NCBI GenBank assembly: GCA_963422465.1
Contig: OY730171.1
Span: forward strand, 1,426,001 to 1,490,000
Source of the DNA: Lichina pygmaea
Taxonomy: Eukaryota > Ascomycota > Lichinomycetes > Lichinales > Lichinaceae
Direction of reading: 5' to 3'
Length of the DNA: 64,000 bases
Position numbers and translations under genes: made by a program. Below, piece after piece: positions 45,828 through 58,671 of the stretch. Under the pieces are notes generated by a model. The model was not told the DNA's origin. It was given only the letters and a program-made list of their open reading frames with translations, and made no database searches. Every line of letters begins with the position of its first letter. Position 1 is the first letter of the stretch.

Positions 45828-48633
45828 TCACAACTCAGTTATTAAGGAGAGCTTGTTGCCCACCTTCGCACCTATGTCGATCAAAAGCAGCGCAACATCC
45901 TATTTGCCAACAAACACCGCTTGAGCAAGCGCTGTTCTCTCGTCGCAGTCTTTCGCATTGATCATTGCTCCCTCTGCCAGTAGTAGCCGCACTGTGTTTA
46001 CACTGCCTGCTCTGGCTGCTTTGTGTAATGCTGTCTGTCCAAGAAAATCAACTGTTCCAATGTCAGCCCTATTCTCCGGCAGGTTTTTATTTTATTTTAT
46101 TCTTACTCTGATTTAGCTGGTAGGCCATAAAGACCTTCTGAATGTTGGATGTTGGATGTTGTGGGTGTGGAGCCCGGAGCGCTAAGCACTGTCATGTTTG
46201 CTCTAAGCACTGTTATGTTTGCTCTTCCCCTATGTATTTGGGACAGTCACTGAAACCCTAGCTAGTTCTCTTAACAACAACAACAAGCAAACTGATCGAT
46301 TCTGAAGGCACAGCAGAAGAAGATGATGATGTTTGTTGTTGTTGTTGTTAAGAGAACTAGCTAGGGTTTCAGTGACTGTCCCAAATACATGGGGGAAGAG
46401 CAAACATGACAGTGCTTAGGGCTCCACACCCACGACGTCCAATTCCAACACAAACAACATCGTCGTCTTCTCCTGCTGTGCCTCCAGAATCGATCACTGA
46501 ATACATGCTTGTTTTCTCAGAAAACCTTTGAAGGAATGAAAACTGAGACTTGGGGTAGAACTAGAGGAGAATCTCAAGGAATATACTGTGTCTGAGTGTA
46601 GAAAATAAGATTATAGAGTTGTACTGTTTTCTGAAAGAAGTTGGTGTGCTAGATACAACTGATACCCCAGCAGTAGTCTTGCCACAACAGTTATATCATG
46701 GTGAACTGCTACATGCAAAGGCGTCCATCCAGAGGAGTCCCTCGCATTCACATCAGCCTTGGAGTGAAGCAGCAGCTGCGTCAGCGATATCTCCTCATTC
46801 CTCGCTGCTAGATGCAGTGCTGTCTGTCCGGCGTGATCTGCTGAGTCAACGAGCGCCCCTCCACATAGCAAGAGCTGCGCGATTTCTGTTGATTTGTGAG
46901 ATACTGCCAGGTGCAAGGCTGTCTGTTGGTCGTTGCTTTGGCTGTTGGTGTTCACCCTCCGTTCTAGCAGCACACGCACCACCTCTTCCGCCCCTTCATG
47001 TGCAGCGTGGTGCAGAACACTCCATCCTCTGGTGTCTCGTGCTTCAAGATCGCTTGTCTTGTCCAACAGGACAAGTACAGCTTCCCATTTCTTATTCTGG
47101 ACTGCTCTTAACAAGGCCGTTCGCCCCCAGTTGTCTTCTGCGTCAGCATCGATGCCGGCACCCAGGAGCAGGCGCACATCCTCCAAGGCCTCCACATGAG
47201 CAGCTAGATGTACCGCGGTGTTGCCCATGTGATCCTTTGCATTAATATCAGGCCTGTAGTCCAGAAGCAGTCATGTCATTTCGTCCGACTGTCCCATGAC
47301 TGCGACATGCAGCGCGGTCTGCTGAAACCGATCTCGTGCGTCTATGGAGGCTCCATTCTCCAGCAAGCAGCGTGTCACTTGTGCACGCTGCGACGATACT
47401 GCCTCAGACAGGGCGGTGATTTCAAAGCTGTCCTTTGCATCCACATCTGCCCCTTTGTGTAGCAGAAGGCTGACTGTTTCCAGATCACCGTTCTTAGCCG
47501 CGTGAAAGAGTGGCCTTTGTCCTCGTCCATCGGTATTATTGACATCAGCACCACGGTCTAATGACTTTTTAGCCTTTATAGCGTTGCCATCTTTTGAGGC
47601 CTCTCGCAATCGTCTGTCGATCCCAGCCCTCCAGATCATGTTAACAACATTAGATAAGGGCAAAGTCTTCGTGGAGGTCCCTCGTGCTTGACTCGGTGAA
47701 GGATGGATGTGCGCCGGGAATGGAGTCCGTGATTTAGCCACTGGCTGTGCTTGTAACGGTGAACCAAGTTGGACAGGATCTGCCATTGGACTGTACGAGG
47801 ATGGTCCAGGTAGCGAACCAGTGGTAGACTCGAATCTGTTGGGGGCAGATTGAGGACTGGTGATGGGCTCGAGTCTGTCTAAGGGTGCGGGGCCGCCTTC
47901 CGGTTGCTCAGGAAGTTCCTCGCCAAACAATCCCGCCTCTAGCTGTTCGTTGAACCAAGCCAGGATGAACGGCTGGTGCTGCCGGATGCTCGCTGCAGAC
48001 AGGCCAAGGTCTTCGAGGGCCCGACAAAGCTCACCCCAGGCCTCTCTGTCATCCTGCGACAAGGACTCGAGTGTAGCGGTTGAGAAGATCGAAGGCTCTC
48101 GTCTCCCGGCGCGAACTTCGGCGAACAGCTGATGCAGAACATTCTCGATCCGAATAATGGGCGAACTGTATGACTACCGTCAGCCTTTTTGCCAAGTTGG
48201 CCAACGGCAATGTCTGCGGCCAATCAGAAGCGGAGAGATCGCACCTCGCTAGAGCAGCGAGAAAGGCTGACAGCATCGTGACGTTGGAGTTGAGCCTTCC
48301 TCTCAGGTCGGAAGTCTGCTCCAATCCCCATCCCATTCGATCCCAGGTTCGCTGAGTCTGCGTGCCCAGACTGTGGTACCGCTTGATGAGGCTCTCGAGA
48401 TCTTTGAGGACATCGTTACAGCCTTTGCCCAGCTGCGCGAGTCGGGCTTCTTGGTCTTGATTGAGACGGAACTCGGGCAATCGCTCTTCGATCTCCTTGA
48501 GGATGGCGTGTAGGGACACAATGTCGTCCGAGAAAGTCTTAAATCCGCCAGGAGCATCTCTGCACGCCCGGTACACCTTCCGGGCAAAAGCCGGAAGGGT
48601 GACGAAGTCGCTTACGCCGAAGCCGAAACTCAT
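45828..48633 (-). pseudogene. STAND-type N-terminal domain plus ankyrin repeats, interrupted
   Basis: Exon 1 (48633-48245) encodes the helical N-terminal domain found in fungal STAND/NLR-like proteins (MSFGFGVSDF, then DAPGGFKTFSDDIVSLHAIL). A 79-nt intron (48244-48166, branch GGCTGACGG) joins it to SSPIIRIENVLHQLF and a linker, then ankyrin repeats from about 47600 down. Three things break the gene. A TGA at 47273-47271 stands where an Arg codon would fit (DEMT-stop-LLLDYRPDINAKD), leaving a 427-aa product. A retroposon splits a repeat at about 46667 (VARLLL on one side, ENRADIG on the other). A TAG interrupts the last repeat near 45920. The frame otherwise keeps its ankyrin pattern on both sides of each break, so decay is recent. 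No nucleotide-binding domain is present. Confidence 0.75.
46083..46666 (-). mobile_element. Retroposon inserted in the ankyrin gene
   Basis: A foreign block of about 584 bp lies between two halves of an ankyrin repeat. Its minus-strand 3' end is GTAAGAATAAAATAAAATAAAA, a pentamer tail preceded by a segment shared with the element at 1732-1812. The flanks read CTGCTGG and CTGCCGG, consistent with a 7-bp target-site duplication with one later change. The body carries interleaved inverted repeats: a segment at 46154-46288 is the reverse complement of 46331-46440, and 46293-46330 that of 46455-46500. No protein is encoded. It is best read as a non-autonomous element moved by a LINE, with an internal rearrangement. 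Confidence 0.65.
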
Positions 48634-50296
48634 GTTGCAAGACTGTTGAACAAAGCAGGACCGAAACGATCTAAGAATGGGCAGAGGAAAGGGCGAGCAC
48701 GGTGTTCGCTATATCGGCTGCCATCCGATCTAAGCCACCCTGCTGGGGTGCTAAGCGCTTGAGGAAGAAAGTGGCAGCCTTGCCGGGCGCCACCCCCGAG
48801 ATGGTGGGGTTGATGGAGGGTGCCTCGCTGAAAATCAACGAAGGACAGCCACAAAATCGACATTGTGTGATTATCGTGTACGTTCGTACCGTATGAAAGC
48901 CAACAAATTTATACCTGATTTTGTGACTTGGACGTGATCCTTGTACTCAAGAACGACATCAATTGTAGGGAACGAAGAACGATTGTTGTACAGCAACAAC
49001 CTGTATATACAGCAAGGCAACGTCAGACGCAGCCTGCGCTTGAACTTAACAGCCACGATAAGTATGCACATCCATACGTACGCACGGTACGTAGTGATTT
49101 GCACAGTAAAAGCATTACACCAAACAAGATCTTGGAATACTGAAGAGTAAACATGGCATCTGTGTTGCAGCCGCAGGCAGGGCCAGGGCCAGGCCAGCCT
49201 TAGTCAGTCGTTAGTCAGCTTAGCTAGAAGGGCTTATAGCCCTCAAGCCCGAGACGGCCTCAATCAACAGTTTCTTCTCCCCTCTCTGAGCAGGCTGATG
49301 CCTTGTAGCTCCAGCAACCTGCCTTGACTCTTAGTAACTCTATAATTTTCTCTCAAAGAGAGGCATCAAGGTCACATGTTGCAAAGGACTCGCTGAATAA
49401 GCACCACCCCAGCCAACATAGTACATGCACGTGACATAAAACAGTCTTGTAACTTATGCTACTTGCGGCTCAGGGAAGTACTCGTAAGCACGAGGCTCAA
49501 CAAACCCGCACTTCGAACCTCCAGGGGTTTAAGATCTTACCACAGGCCCCTGACTTGAACCATCACCCACTAACTACCATCCACCGTGTTTTGCTGCACG
49601 CTTCCTAAACACTCAAGTACAAGCCAGCAAAGCGTGAAAACTTCTCATTCATTTCCCTCGTTATATTCGTGACGAGCGACTTTGCCATCCTAAGCTACTG
49701 TGATAGTGCCGCTTTCAAGTACAGGTATCATAGGATGAGCACCAAGTCAACAGGAAAGACATGACAGACTCGCTGTCCAACAGAAGATACATAAGGCGAA
49801 AGAGTGATCTGGTGGTAGTATTTGAAATTCTTGTCGTTGAACAGAAGGGTGAAAGAGGGAAAGGGATATCTCTTGGAAGAAAAAAAAAAAAAGCCTGTCA
49901 TCGAGAAAGCGAAAGGACACAAGAAAGATTCAAAAACTCCCGAGAAAAGCAGTAGAGAACCATCTCCGCCTGTCCGTCTGCCCTGGTACAAGGATCCAGT
50001 CCTGAAGTTTAAGAATCAAAATCAAAATCAAGATCATAATCAAGACCAGCCACCACCCACGCAACAACTGCAGATCAGGAACACGCTTTCTGGATATTTC
50101 GACAACAGCAGCATAAAACAGATGGCAAAGGAAAAGGGTCGTCCGTGAGGACTAGGGGTTTTTTCTGTATCGTCATGACTAAAAGGAAAATAAGATTTGA
50201 GGAAGAAATGCAGATGGTGATGGAGAGGAGAGAGAGAGAGAGAGAAGAGATGGGGAGTGGTTGGAAAGAGGGACGTCAAGATGGCATGATATTGCG
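48634..50296. other. Intergenic between the ankyrin pseudogene and SAM-PH gene
   Basis: No gene supported. 49150-49600 is of lower GC and may hold old repeats. Open stretches at 49760-50150 are Lys/Gln-rich because of A-rich DNA and show no domain. The last ~100 bases before 50297 are probably the SAM-PH 3' UTR. Confidence 0.5.
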
Positions 50297-52408
50297 TCAG
50301 ATCATGTTGCCGTTGATGCTGATCTGGTAGCCGTCACCCTTCTGCTTGAGCGCCTTGGCCAGCATGAGCTCGCGCATCCAGTCGATGCGGTCGTCGCGCG
50401 ACCGGACGGCGAAGTGGTGGGTCTTGCCGGTCGCGGCGTGCTTGACGCCCTTCTTCTCGGCCGAGGGCACTAGCTGGAAGGCGAAGGCGGGGATGCCGTC
50501 GAGGTCGCCCGGGCCGTTCTTGCCGCCGCTGCCGGACAGCTTCATGGCCTTGAAGGCCGCGCTCAGCTTGTTCGAGGCGAGCGACGAGCAGGCGATGGCG
50601 TAGTCGTCGACGTCGATGTGCTCGAGCACGGTGCTCGAGCGCGGGTCGGATCGCATCGCGAGTCGGGTGCCACGCAGGGTGAAGTGCTGCTGCTGCCACT
50701 CGTGGCGCAGGAAGCGGGTCTTGCGCTTCCTCATCCAGCCGGCGTGGTTGGCGTCCTTGGGCCGGTTCTGGTGCGCGTCCGGGTGGGCGCGCGACGACCG
50801 CAGCGTCGGTTCCTGCACGACCTCGACAACGGGGGCCTCCTCGTCGACGCGGGCCATGCCGAAGCGGGTGTGCACCGACGACTCGCGTCGCAGGCCGGTC
50901 GACGTCGGCGAGTCGCGTCGGTAGCGCATGTCCGGGGGCACGGATTGCGTGACGTCGCGAGAGACCGGCCCGGTCGGGATCGCCGTCACGGGCACGTCCA
51001 TGGCCGAGGCCGGCGTGCCGAAGCGCTCGATGTTCGAGGGCACGACGGTGAGGGCGGGCGAGGCCGCCATCGGGACCGCTCGACCGCCCGGGATCGTGAG
51101 CCTGGGCAGGCTTCGCAGGTTCTCGGTCACGGACGCGGCGCGGCGCGGCGGCGGGGGGGGGAAGGCGCCGTCGTGGTACATGGGCGGGAACATCTCGTAG
51201 GGCGGCGTCGAGGGCGACCGCTCGGACGCGGGCGACGACGCCGACGGCAGGTGCTGGAAGTTCAGGAACTGCTTGACGTTCTCCTGCGGGTCGCGCGACT
51301 GGATCGAGCGCAGATACTCCTCGGCCAGCTGGATCGGCGGCAGGTGGGCCGGACCGAGCACGTCGGACGAGGCAACGACGGACGGCTCCGCGTCCGAGAC
51401 GGGCCTCAGGATGGCCTCGGCCGTCTCGGGGTTGCCTGGGTTGCCGGTGATGACGATCTGGCCGCCTCGCTCGGGGCTGACGGGGTGCTCCTGGGCCAGT
51501 AGCGCCAGCTGTCGCTGCTGACGGCGCCACTTGGAGCAACGCTCGCCCTTGGAGCACTTGTGCGGCTTCGGAATGAGTTGCTCGATGCCGACGATGGAGA
51601 CCGAGTCGGCGGGCGAGACGATGGTCTCGCCGGCGCGGTGGGCGGGCCGACGTTGCTTGCGCGACGACCGCCGTCGCCGCACGTCGCCGCCTTCCCCCAT
51701 GTGCGGGGTCGTGCACTCGTCCGCGGGCGAGGCGGGCGAGGCGACGGGTGAACCGGAGACGGGGCTCGAGACGGGACTGCCGCGCAGGCGGTGGATCTCG
51801 TTCCACAGGCGGTGGCGCTTGCCGAAGGACTGGATGCCGAGCTCGCGGAGATCGTCCAGCTGCAGGTCGACGAGGACGGCGCCGGAGATGTCGTTGCGCT
51901 TGAAGTTGTCGACGACGGCACCGTCGAAGCCGGAATCGGCCAGCCAGGTCGCGACCTCGCGCGTGGTCCAGAACCGCACCTCGGCGTCGTCGGCGTCGGG
52001 GACGGCGACGCTTCGCAGGGCATGCTGCCGCTGCGGCGGCACGACCGTCGCGGGCGTGCTCAGGAAGGCGCTGTCGGACCGCATCGTAGGGTCGTCGGGG
52101 GTCAAGGGCGACATGGACAGGTGGAAGTTGAAGCCTCCGGAGGACGAGTCCTGCGAGAAGCGGAAGAGGTGCGGACCTCGAGGGCCCTCGACGGCCTTGC
52201 CCTCCTCGAGCCGGAACTCGAAGGCGCCGAAGTTGTTGGAGATGGGCGTGACGGCCTCGTCGTACGACGACAGCGTCGACAAGCTGTTCTTCCCGATCTG
52301 CGACGGCAGACGCATCAGCACTGACCGTCCACCAATGGAATCGCGGAGTGGTCACTTACCGAGTTGATGCTCGCGCGCGGCGAGTTTCGAGGTGGCTCAT
52401 CGTCGTCG

Positions 52409-52450
<42 letters not shown>

Positions 52451-52575
52451 AAGTCCTCCTCGAACTCGGTGTCGAAGATCTCGGTGGCGTCGGAGTCGGG
52501 CCGCGGCGCCGTCGTCCGCCTTGACGGGAACACGACCGGCGGGGCGCCGGCGGCGGTCTCCTGGAACATCTCCAT
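50297..52575 (-). CDS. SAM and PH domain protein
   Basis: Exons: 52575-52360 and 52297-50297; the 62-nt intron has donor GTAAGT, branch GTGCTGATG and acceptor CGCAG. Product 738 aa. The N-terminus (MEMFQE...FDTEFEEDF) followed by a run of about 17 Asp matches what I recall of ascomycete homologues. A SAM domain lies at about residues 180-244 (WTTREVATWL...LGIQSFGKRHRLWNEI) and a PH domain at about 589-719 (GWMRKRKTRFLRHEW...HHFAVRSRDDRIDWMREL). The middle 340 residues are Ser/Pro/Arg-rich and probably disordered. The SAM+PH pair recalls yeast Boi1/Boi2, which act in polarised growth at the plasma membrane, but no SH3 domain is visible here, so that role is only a suggestion. Confidence 0.85.
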
Positions 52576-55500
52576 GCCGGAGGGGCACACCGCGAGCGGC
52601 GAGGTGGCCTGTCGCGGACGATCGCTGTCAGCCTCCGCGCTCCCGACCGGACTCGAGTCAGGCGCGACGACGTACCATGGTAGCCTGCGCAAGAGCAGGT
52701 CGACAATCGCTTACCGAGCGAGGTCGAGACGACACCGTCGCCGTTCGAGGGCTCTCTATCAGGTATCTCCAGTACGAAGAAGAGAAAGAATAGACAGCGG
52801 ATGTGACGAAGGCTTCGAGTCGCGATGGATGACGACCGAAGACGTTCGATGGGAGAAAAGAAACGCAGACGACCGATGTAGGGACGACGGAGACGGGGCT
52901 GCAGGACGTTGGGGGCGCCTCGGGGGTTTCATCGTCCTTATGTACGGACGGCAGCCCTTTGGCGGGAGGGTGTGCGGGCGTAGACGCTGGTGGTGGGCGG
53001 AGTGGAGGGGCATGCGGCCGTCGCTTCCTCCGTCGAGGCCCGCGCGTCTCCGGCGAGTCGAGCGGCATAGTGCGACGACTGGGCCCAATATCCGTATCGA
53101 TTGATCCGCTCGCCGCGAGCCGGGACGTCCTGTAGGGGCGTGCACATCATCACCGAGCCTTCTTCTGTGCCGCGGCTGGTGCGTCGCAGCCACAACGGAG
53201 GGCACGGAGGGGAAGTGGCATTTACGAACGAGTACTCCGTACTGTACGAAGGTACTTCCGTACGACCGTACGAACTACGAGGGTAAGGCGATGGGGAGAG
53301 GGGCGCGGGGGCGCTCGCACGCCTAGACTCGGCCCTACGACACGGGCGGTCGGGTCCTATCGCAGGCAGTCGTCGCCAATCCTCGACAGCGGTGCCGAGC
53401 AGGCTCGGCGCCTCGAGAATAATCAATTTCCGAAAAAAGACCAATGAGAAAAGCGACGTCCCGCGGATATCAGATGGCGCTCGATTTCCTTTTCTCTCGT
53501 CGATGAGCTGAAGGGCGCCGGTGCCGGTTGGCGGCGGGGGATTATGAAGGCGAAATTCTAATCGGTCTGTTGGGCGGGATGTCCGCCTATTTTCAAGGTA
53601 CGTACAGGTATACGTACAGTACGTACCGGAGAGGGGTGCCGTGGGCCCTCTATTCGTCGAGCTTCGGACGAATTGCGATGGCTACCCAAGCGAGCACGGT
53701 GCGTTTCAGCCAATCTTCGACGGTCGATGCACCGAGCGGGGCGGCTCGCCCATCCCCGGCGCGATGCGCGAGACAGCTGCAGTGCTAGCAGCTCCTACTG
53801 TACCGTAGACTACTGGACCGTAGACCACTGGACCGTACGAGGTACGATACGTAGACGCCTAAGTTTAGAGCTTCCCCTCCCATGGTCTGGGCGCCCTGGG
53901 TCTGGGCGCGCCTGCGCGTAGTGGACCAACGGCCTGCCGTTGGTAGCCGAGATCCGAACTCTGCCAGGGCGGCAAACAGCTCGAGCTCATTGGAGGCGGG
54001 CCTCGACGCAGAAACTTTACCCGGCCAACGACCTTCTAGCGGCGTTGCCGAGGGAACGAGTTATCCGGTGGCTCGACGTCTGATTAGTCAGCGGCGCTTA
54101 CTCACCGGAGCTTCCCCCGCTTTTGTGGCTCCGACACGACGATGACGACGGTCACCCTTCCCAAAACGACGGCATAGGTGCAACCGCAGCCGGGACAGCT
54201 GCAGATCAATGCATCGAGCTGCAGCAGAAGAAAGCGGGAAAAGCTGTTAGTTCTCGAGCACCTGATGAGCAGTCACGCTAACCCTGAAGGAAGGCAGGCG
54301 TGGAGGAGCGGTCAGGAGCACGAGTACCCACCCACCAGCGGAGGTTCATCGAATCTGATTCACCGTCGAGAACAGAGGGGACGCACAGAAGTATCCGCGA
54401 GACATACCCCGCGCTTCGGCCTGGTCGCACGACAGTACGGTGGTTTTCGGACTGGGACGTGCTTGCAGCAGAGATGCAGGTCGTTGCGATAACAGCCATG
54501 GTTGCCACCGTATCTCGACAGCGTTCTGGAGGGCATCTCGGCTCGTGGTCTCGAATCGCCAAGCACCTACCTTTTCCTGCAGCCGAGAGCTACTGGACCG
54601 AACGGTAGCTGTCGATGCAACCGCTCGGTGCCTGCAGTGGTACCTAACCACCAGCACCCGAGGCGAAGATATCATATTTTGCTGCATTGGGCAGGCGGTG
54701 CCTACTCGTCGGCCATCATCTCCGTTGCATTCGGGTCGCGGCATGGCACGGCATGCGCATGCGCGTGCCTCCCTCGGACCTCGAACCACGATCGAGCTCT
54801 CGACTCGGTGACTCTCGGGCCTCGCCCTCGAACGACCCCACGAGCGGAGGACGATGTCGCGAGGGACCGGCGACACGACGACCCTCATGGTAGGAGTTCT
54901 CGTGCCACCACCAACGGCGCTTGGGGTCCTCTCGTTCCTCTTGCTAGCCAGCCCGGACTGCGCGACGTGGTAGCTGCCGGCCGGTACGACCCTAGCAGCA
55001 GGACTCTGGCCGCGGACGGTCGACCAGCGCTGGGTCGTCGTGGGAGCTTTCAAGGATCAAGACACGACCTGTGAGGAGGGTCCGCACCGTCGTCGTGGCG
55101 GTGGCCGACCGCTTGCCGAATTGACGGTCGGGCCCACATGTCAGTTGACCGGCGCTGGAATAGTATCGCGCTCGATCCGGTAGCTTCTGCGCCATCACGG
55201 TTGAAACGGTCAAGTCTGCCACCTTAGATGTCGGCAAGTGCTCCGTCGCGGTGCGGCACGAGGACGGACCAGCGACGAGCTACTGTACGGGAGCTACCAC
55301 GGTATCCCGCCAGAGCTACCGCCTTTTGACGACGACGACGGCGGCGACGGCAACGGCGACGCGGGATGCGAAATTGCCGACCAAGCTCGACTGTCGCACC
55401 GAGCTACTGCACCGTGGTCGGTTCGGACCAAGGCTCAATGGATCGGCGGCGAGGGCCGACGAGCAGGCGAAGCCGCGCTCGATAGGCGGCATGCATGCCA

Positions 55501-58500
55501 CCGTCTCGTCGGCCCGGAACGCCGAGCAAGGTCCGATGACCGCCGACGCGCAAGAGACGCCGCGACCGAGCTACATTGCGACTGGACCTCGACGACGGCA
55601 GTCTGCTCGAGAGCGTCCCGCTCGCGACCAGTCGATGGATTCCAACGTTCCCGCCAAGCTCGTGTTCCGCCGTCGACCTGTCGCGTTGCGACGACGCCGT
55701 ACACCCAGAGTCACATGACCGTCCTCTCATGCGGGCTGAATGCCCTAGCCGGTCGACCTTACCCGGCGCGGTAAGCCAAGGAGGGTGGGGGGGGTGAGAT
55801 CTCCAGGGTAGTTCTACATGGCCATACCGGATCCGTGCGCCGCTATCGATCCTCCAATGATGCCACCGGGCTAGTTGACGCGAGGGGGGTCATGACCGTC
55901 GCATCGCGAGGGACCATGCCGGAAGGGATCTCGACACGAGGAGGGAGGTCGTCACTCCTTCCCAACGACGGTCCAAGCGGCGGTGATCGCGCGCGAGAGG
56001 CTTGGCCATTCAAGATGCTGCGATGACGGCGGACGGACGAGCGGAGGGAGCCTTGGCCCGGACGGCGGCGGATGATCGATTCGCCGAGGAGGAACGACCG
56101 CCGACGCCGTCGATATCCGAGGTCGGCGCGAACGGATCACGCGCGCCCTCGGGGGTCCTGTCGAGCCTCTGACGTCTCGCGACGGACTCTCCCTGTCAAA
56201 TCACGACGGCCGCAACCGGCTACGGGGTTTGCGCAAGACGGCCCAAGGGGTCTTTTACTTCCGTCAGAGCACCGAGACCGCCGCTTGCGATCGACGGTTG
56301 GATCTGGATGCCGTCGACGCTGCCCACGTACGTACGCACCGGACCGCATCCAGCCGATAGGGGAGAGAGCCGGAAGAGGACCTCGGAACGCGAGCCACGG
56401 ACCGACGACGACTGGGTCCGTAGAGGCGTGGCGTGGGGATCGTCGTCGGCTGACCTCCCAGCATCGACCCGGCCCAACTGCGGTGAACCGGTTTTGCGAT
56501 GGCAACGGTTTGACTGGTCAGGGCATCGTCGGTCATCAAACCTGCCCGAGGCGACTCGGCTGACGTAATCGAATCGCATATCAGATCCGCCTCTAACTTT
56601 TGACAAGGCTCGATCGTACCCACACGTACCGCTTAGTCAGCCGGTCCTCAACGTTCCGTCTCGAATCCGTCTCCGTGCCCCCAACCTCGCCAACGTCGAC
56701 CAAGCCGAGATATATTTGGGATCGAATCCACGGACCGGCTTTGCCGTTTCGAGTCGAATTAGGCGCCATCCGAGATTGCTCCTTTGGGCTGGATTAGCTA
56801 TCTTTAACCCCAGCCGCCCTCGTCGTCGTCGCAACAGCTTGCGTGAGCTGCCGCATTCCTTTTTCCCTGCAGCTGCCGCGCTTGCCTTTTGGCACTGGTC
56901 GCATGCAGCTATCCGGACGGCAGAAGCTTCGAGCAGCGAGCAGCAGCTCCGGGGTGGGGGCCTCAACGGTCCGGAAGATGGACGATTACGGAATCTGTTC
57001 GCGACCATCGTTCGTTTCCCACCTACAGCGCTCGCCGGAGCCGAGGATAGCTTCGAGGGAAGCTCTCAGCTGTGGAGTGGTGGGCATCTCTGCAGTCGAG
57101 CTCCGGTGCACGTCCCCGGGCCTGCGAGCCGACGTCGAACTCGACAGCGTCTGTGCTTTTCCTTCCTTGACGTGGGGGTTCTCCTTCGAGAGCTCGGTTT
57201 CCAGTTGGCTTCCGATGTCTGACTCGTCCACGCCCGCCCTACGATAGGCTCGCCTCCGGCAGAATGCGGTCGGGATGCGACGTTCAGGCCGTCTCGAGGA
57301 ACATCCATGACCCCTTTTACTTTTTCTGGCATGTTCGGATGATCGTCGTCGTCATGCTCGGACGAAAGACACTGGAAGCGGAGCCGGCGGGTAGGGCAGC
57401 CCGTGCATGGCCGGGGCTTACACGGAGCCCACCTCATCGAGGATACAGACATGCACTCCATCGCAGACGTCCAGCGTTCGTCGGCACGACCGCTCATCGA
57501 CCGGCCGTTGTGCGCAGTGTACGTAACGTACTTCCAAGCGCACATGCTCGACCGGCATTATCGTCATATGCCTTGTGCAGCCGCCGGAGCATGGTCATGA
57601 TGCAAGCAATACAGCTCTCTACTCCCCCTCCGTCGAGCCTACATACTCGTACTCTCGTGAGCTGCATCTCGTGTTCTCATCGCGGCAGGTCGGCATCGGC
57701 CTAAGCGCGGAGCGAAGCAAAAATAACCTGTTTGAGCTGTTCTGCGACCGAGTTGCCCGATCGGGAAATCTGCTTTCTGGCCTAATACGCCCGATATAGC
57801 ATCCTTCTCGGGACGACGCAGAGAAGCGGGGGGAACGGTCTCGGAACAGGCAGCGACGCTCGAATCTGTTGACGGCGGCACATCAAATCTCGCTTGGCTG
57901 GGAGACCCCAACCGGCGGCCGATTGGTCGCACCGTCGCTGGGCCAATGGACCCTCGGCGTCCTGGAATAGAAACGGTCCGACCGACGAGGGGGCCCTGAT
58001 GGCGCTATGGCCCGAACCGGCATGGCCTGGGGGGGTTCTCGAATGACCATCCCAGAACGGTCATATCGCATCCATACCAGTCGTTCGGTAGAACAAACAA
58101 GCTCACCCTCCACCGGGACAGCCGACATTGTGTGGGTCGAGCTATGGGTTGGGCCGGTCGTGGTAGGGCCGGCGAACCTGCGATGGCGAAAAGGACATAT
58201 AACGCGACGCATCTCCTCCGTCGACACCTCTTGCCCTGCTCTTCCTCTCCGTGCCTTGCTTCGACCTTCGACCTTGCATCATCGCTCGTGCTCCACCGCC
58301 CTCCTCCCCCCCTCCCTCTCTCCCCTCCATACCACATCGAAGCCGGCTGGTCGGGCTTCGAACAGGTGCACAGTCCTTTACTGATCCTCATCGTCCGGCC
58401 CGGATCGCATCGCTCGATTCGTCCCTCTGATCGGTCGAGCTGGGCTCGTCGCCGTCCTGTCCTTAATAACGACCGACCGACCGACCGACCGACCGACCGA

Positions 58501-58547
58501 CCACCCGTCGACCGCTCGCCGAGCCTGGTTCTCCGGCGCCGACAGAC

Positions 58548-58585
<38 letters not shown>

Positions 58586-58671
58586 CGCAACGCGACGAGG
58601 GAGGAGAGAACCCACAGAAGGCCTAGGATCGATAATACCAGTGCGAGCCTGGAGCTTGTTTCGCTCATCGA
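52576..58671. other. 6.1-kb stretch without a supported gene
   Basis: Upstream region of two divergent genes (SAM-PH on the minus strand, Zn2Cys6 factor on the plus strand). GC is high and many frames are open, but none has a recognisable domain or exon structure. Simple repeats cluster at the right end (58469-58583), in the probable 5' leader of the regulator. Confidence 0.5.
58469..58583. repeat. (GACC)n and (GA)n microsatellites
   Basis: A run of about eight GACC units (58469-58503) is followed 50 bases later by a (GA)n run (58551-58580), both within 210 bases upstream of the Zn2Cys6 regulator start. Confidence 0.9.

Noticed and set aside
49822-50148. Lys/Gln-rich 108-codon frame
   Set aside because: Arises from A-rich intergenic DNA near the SAM-PH 3' end; no homologue recognised.
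50334-52355. A 673-codon Arg/Pro/Ala-rich frame overlapping the SAM-PH gene
   Set aside because: Alternative frame of a GC-rich gene; the SAM and PH motifs are in the other frame.
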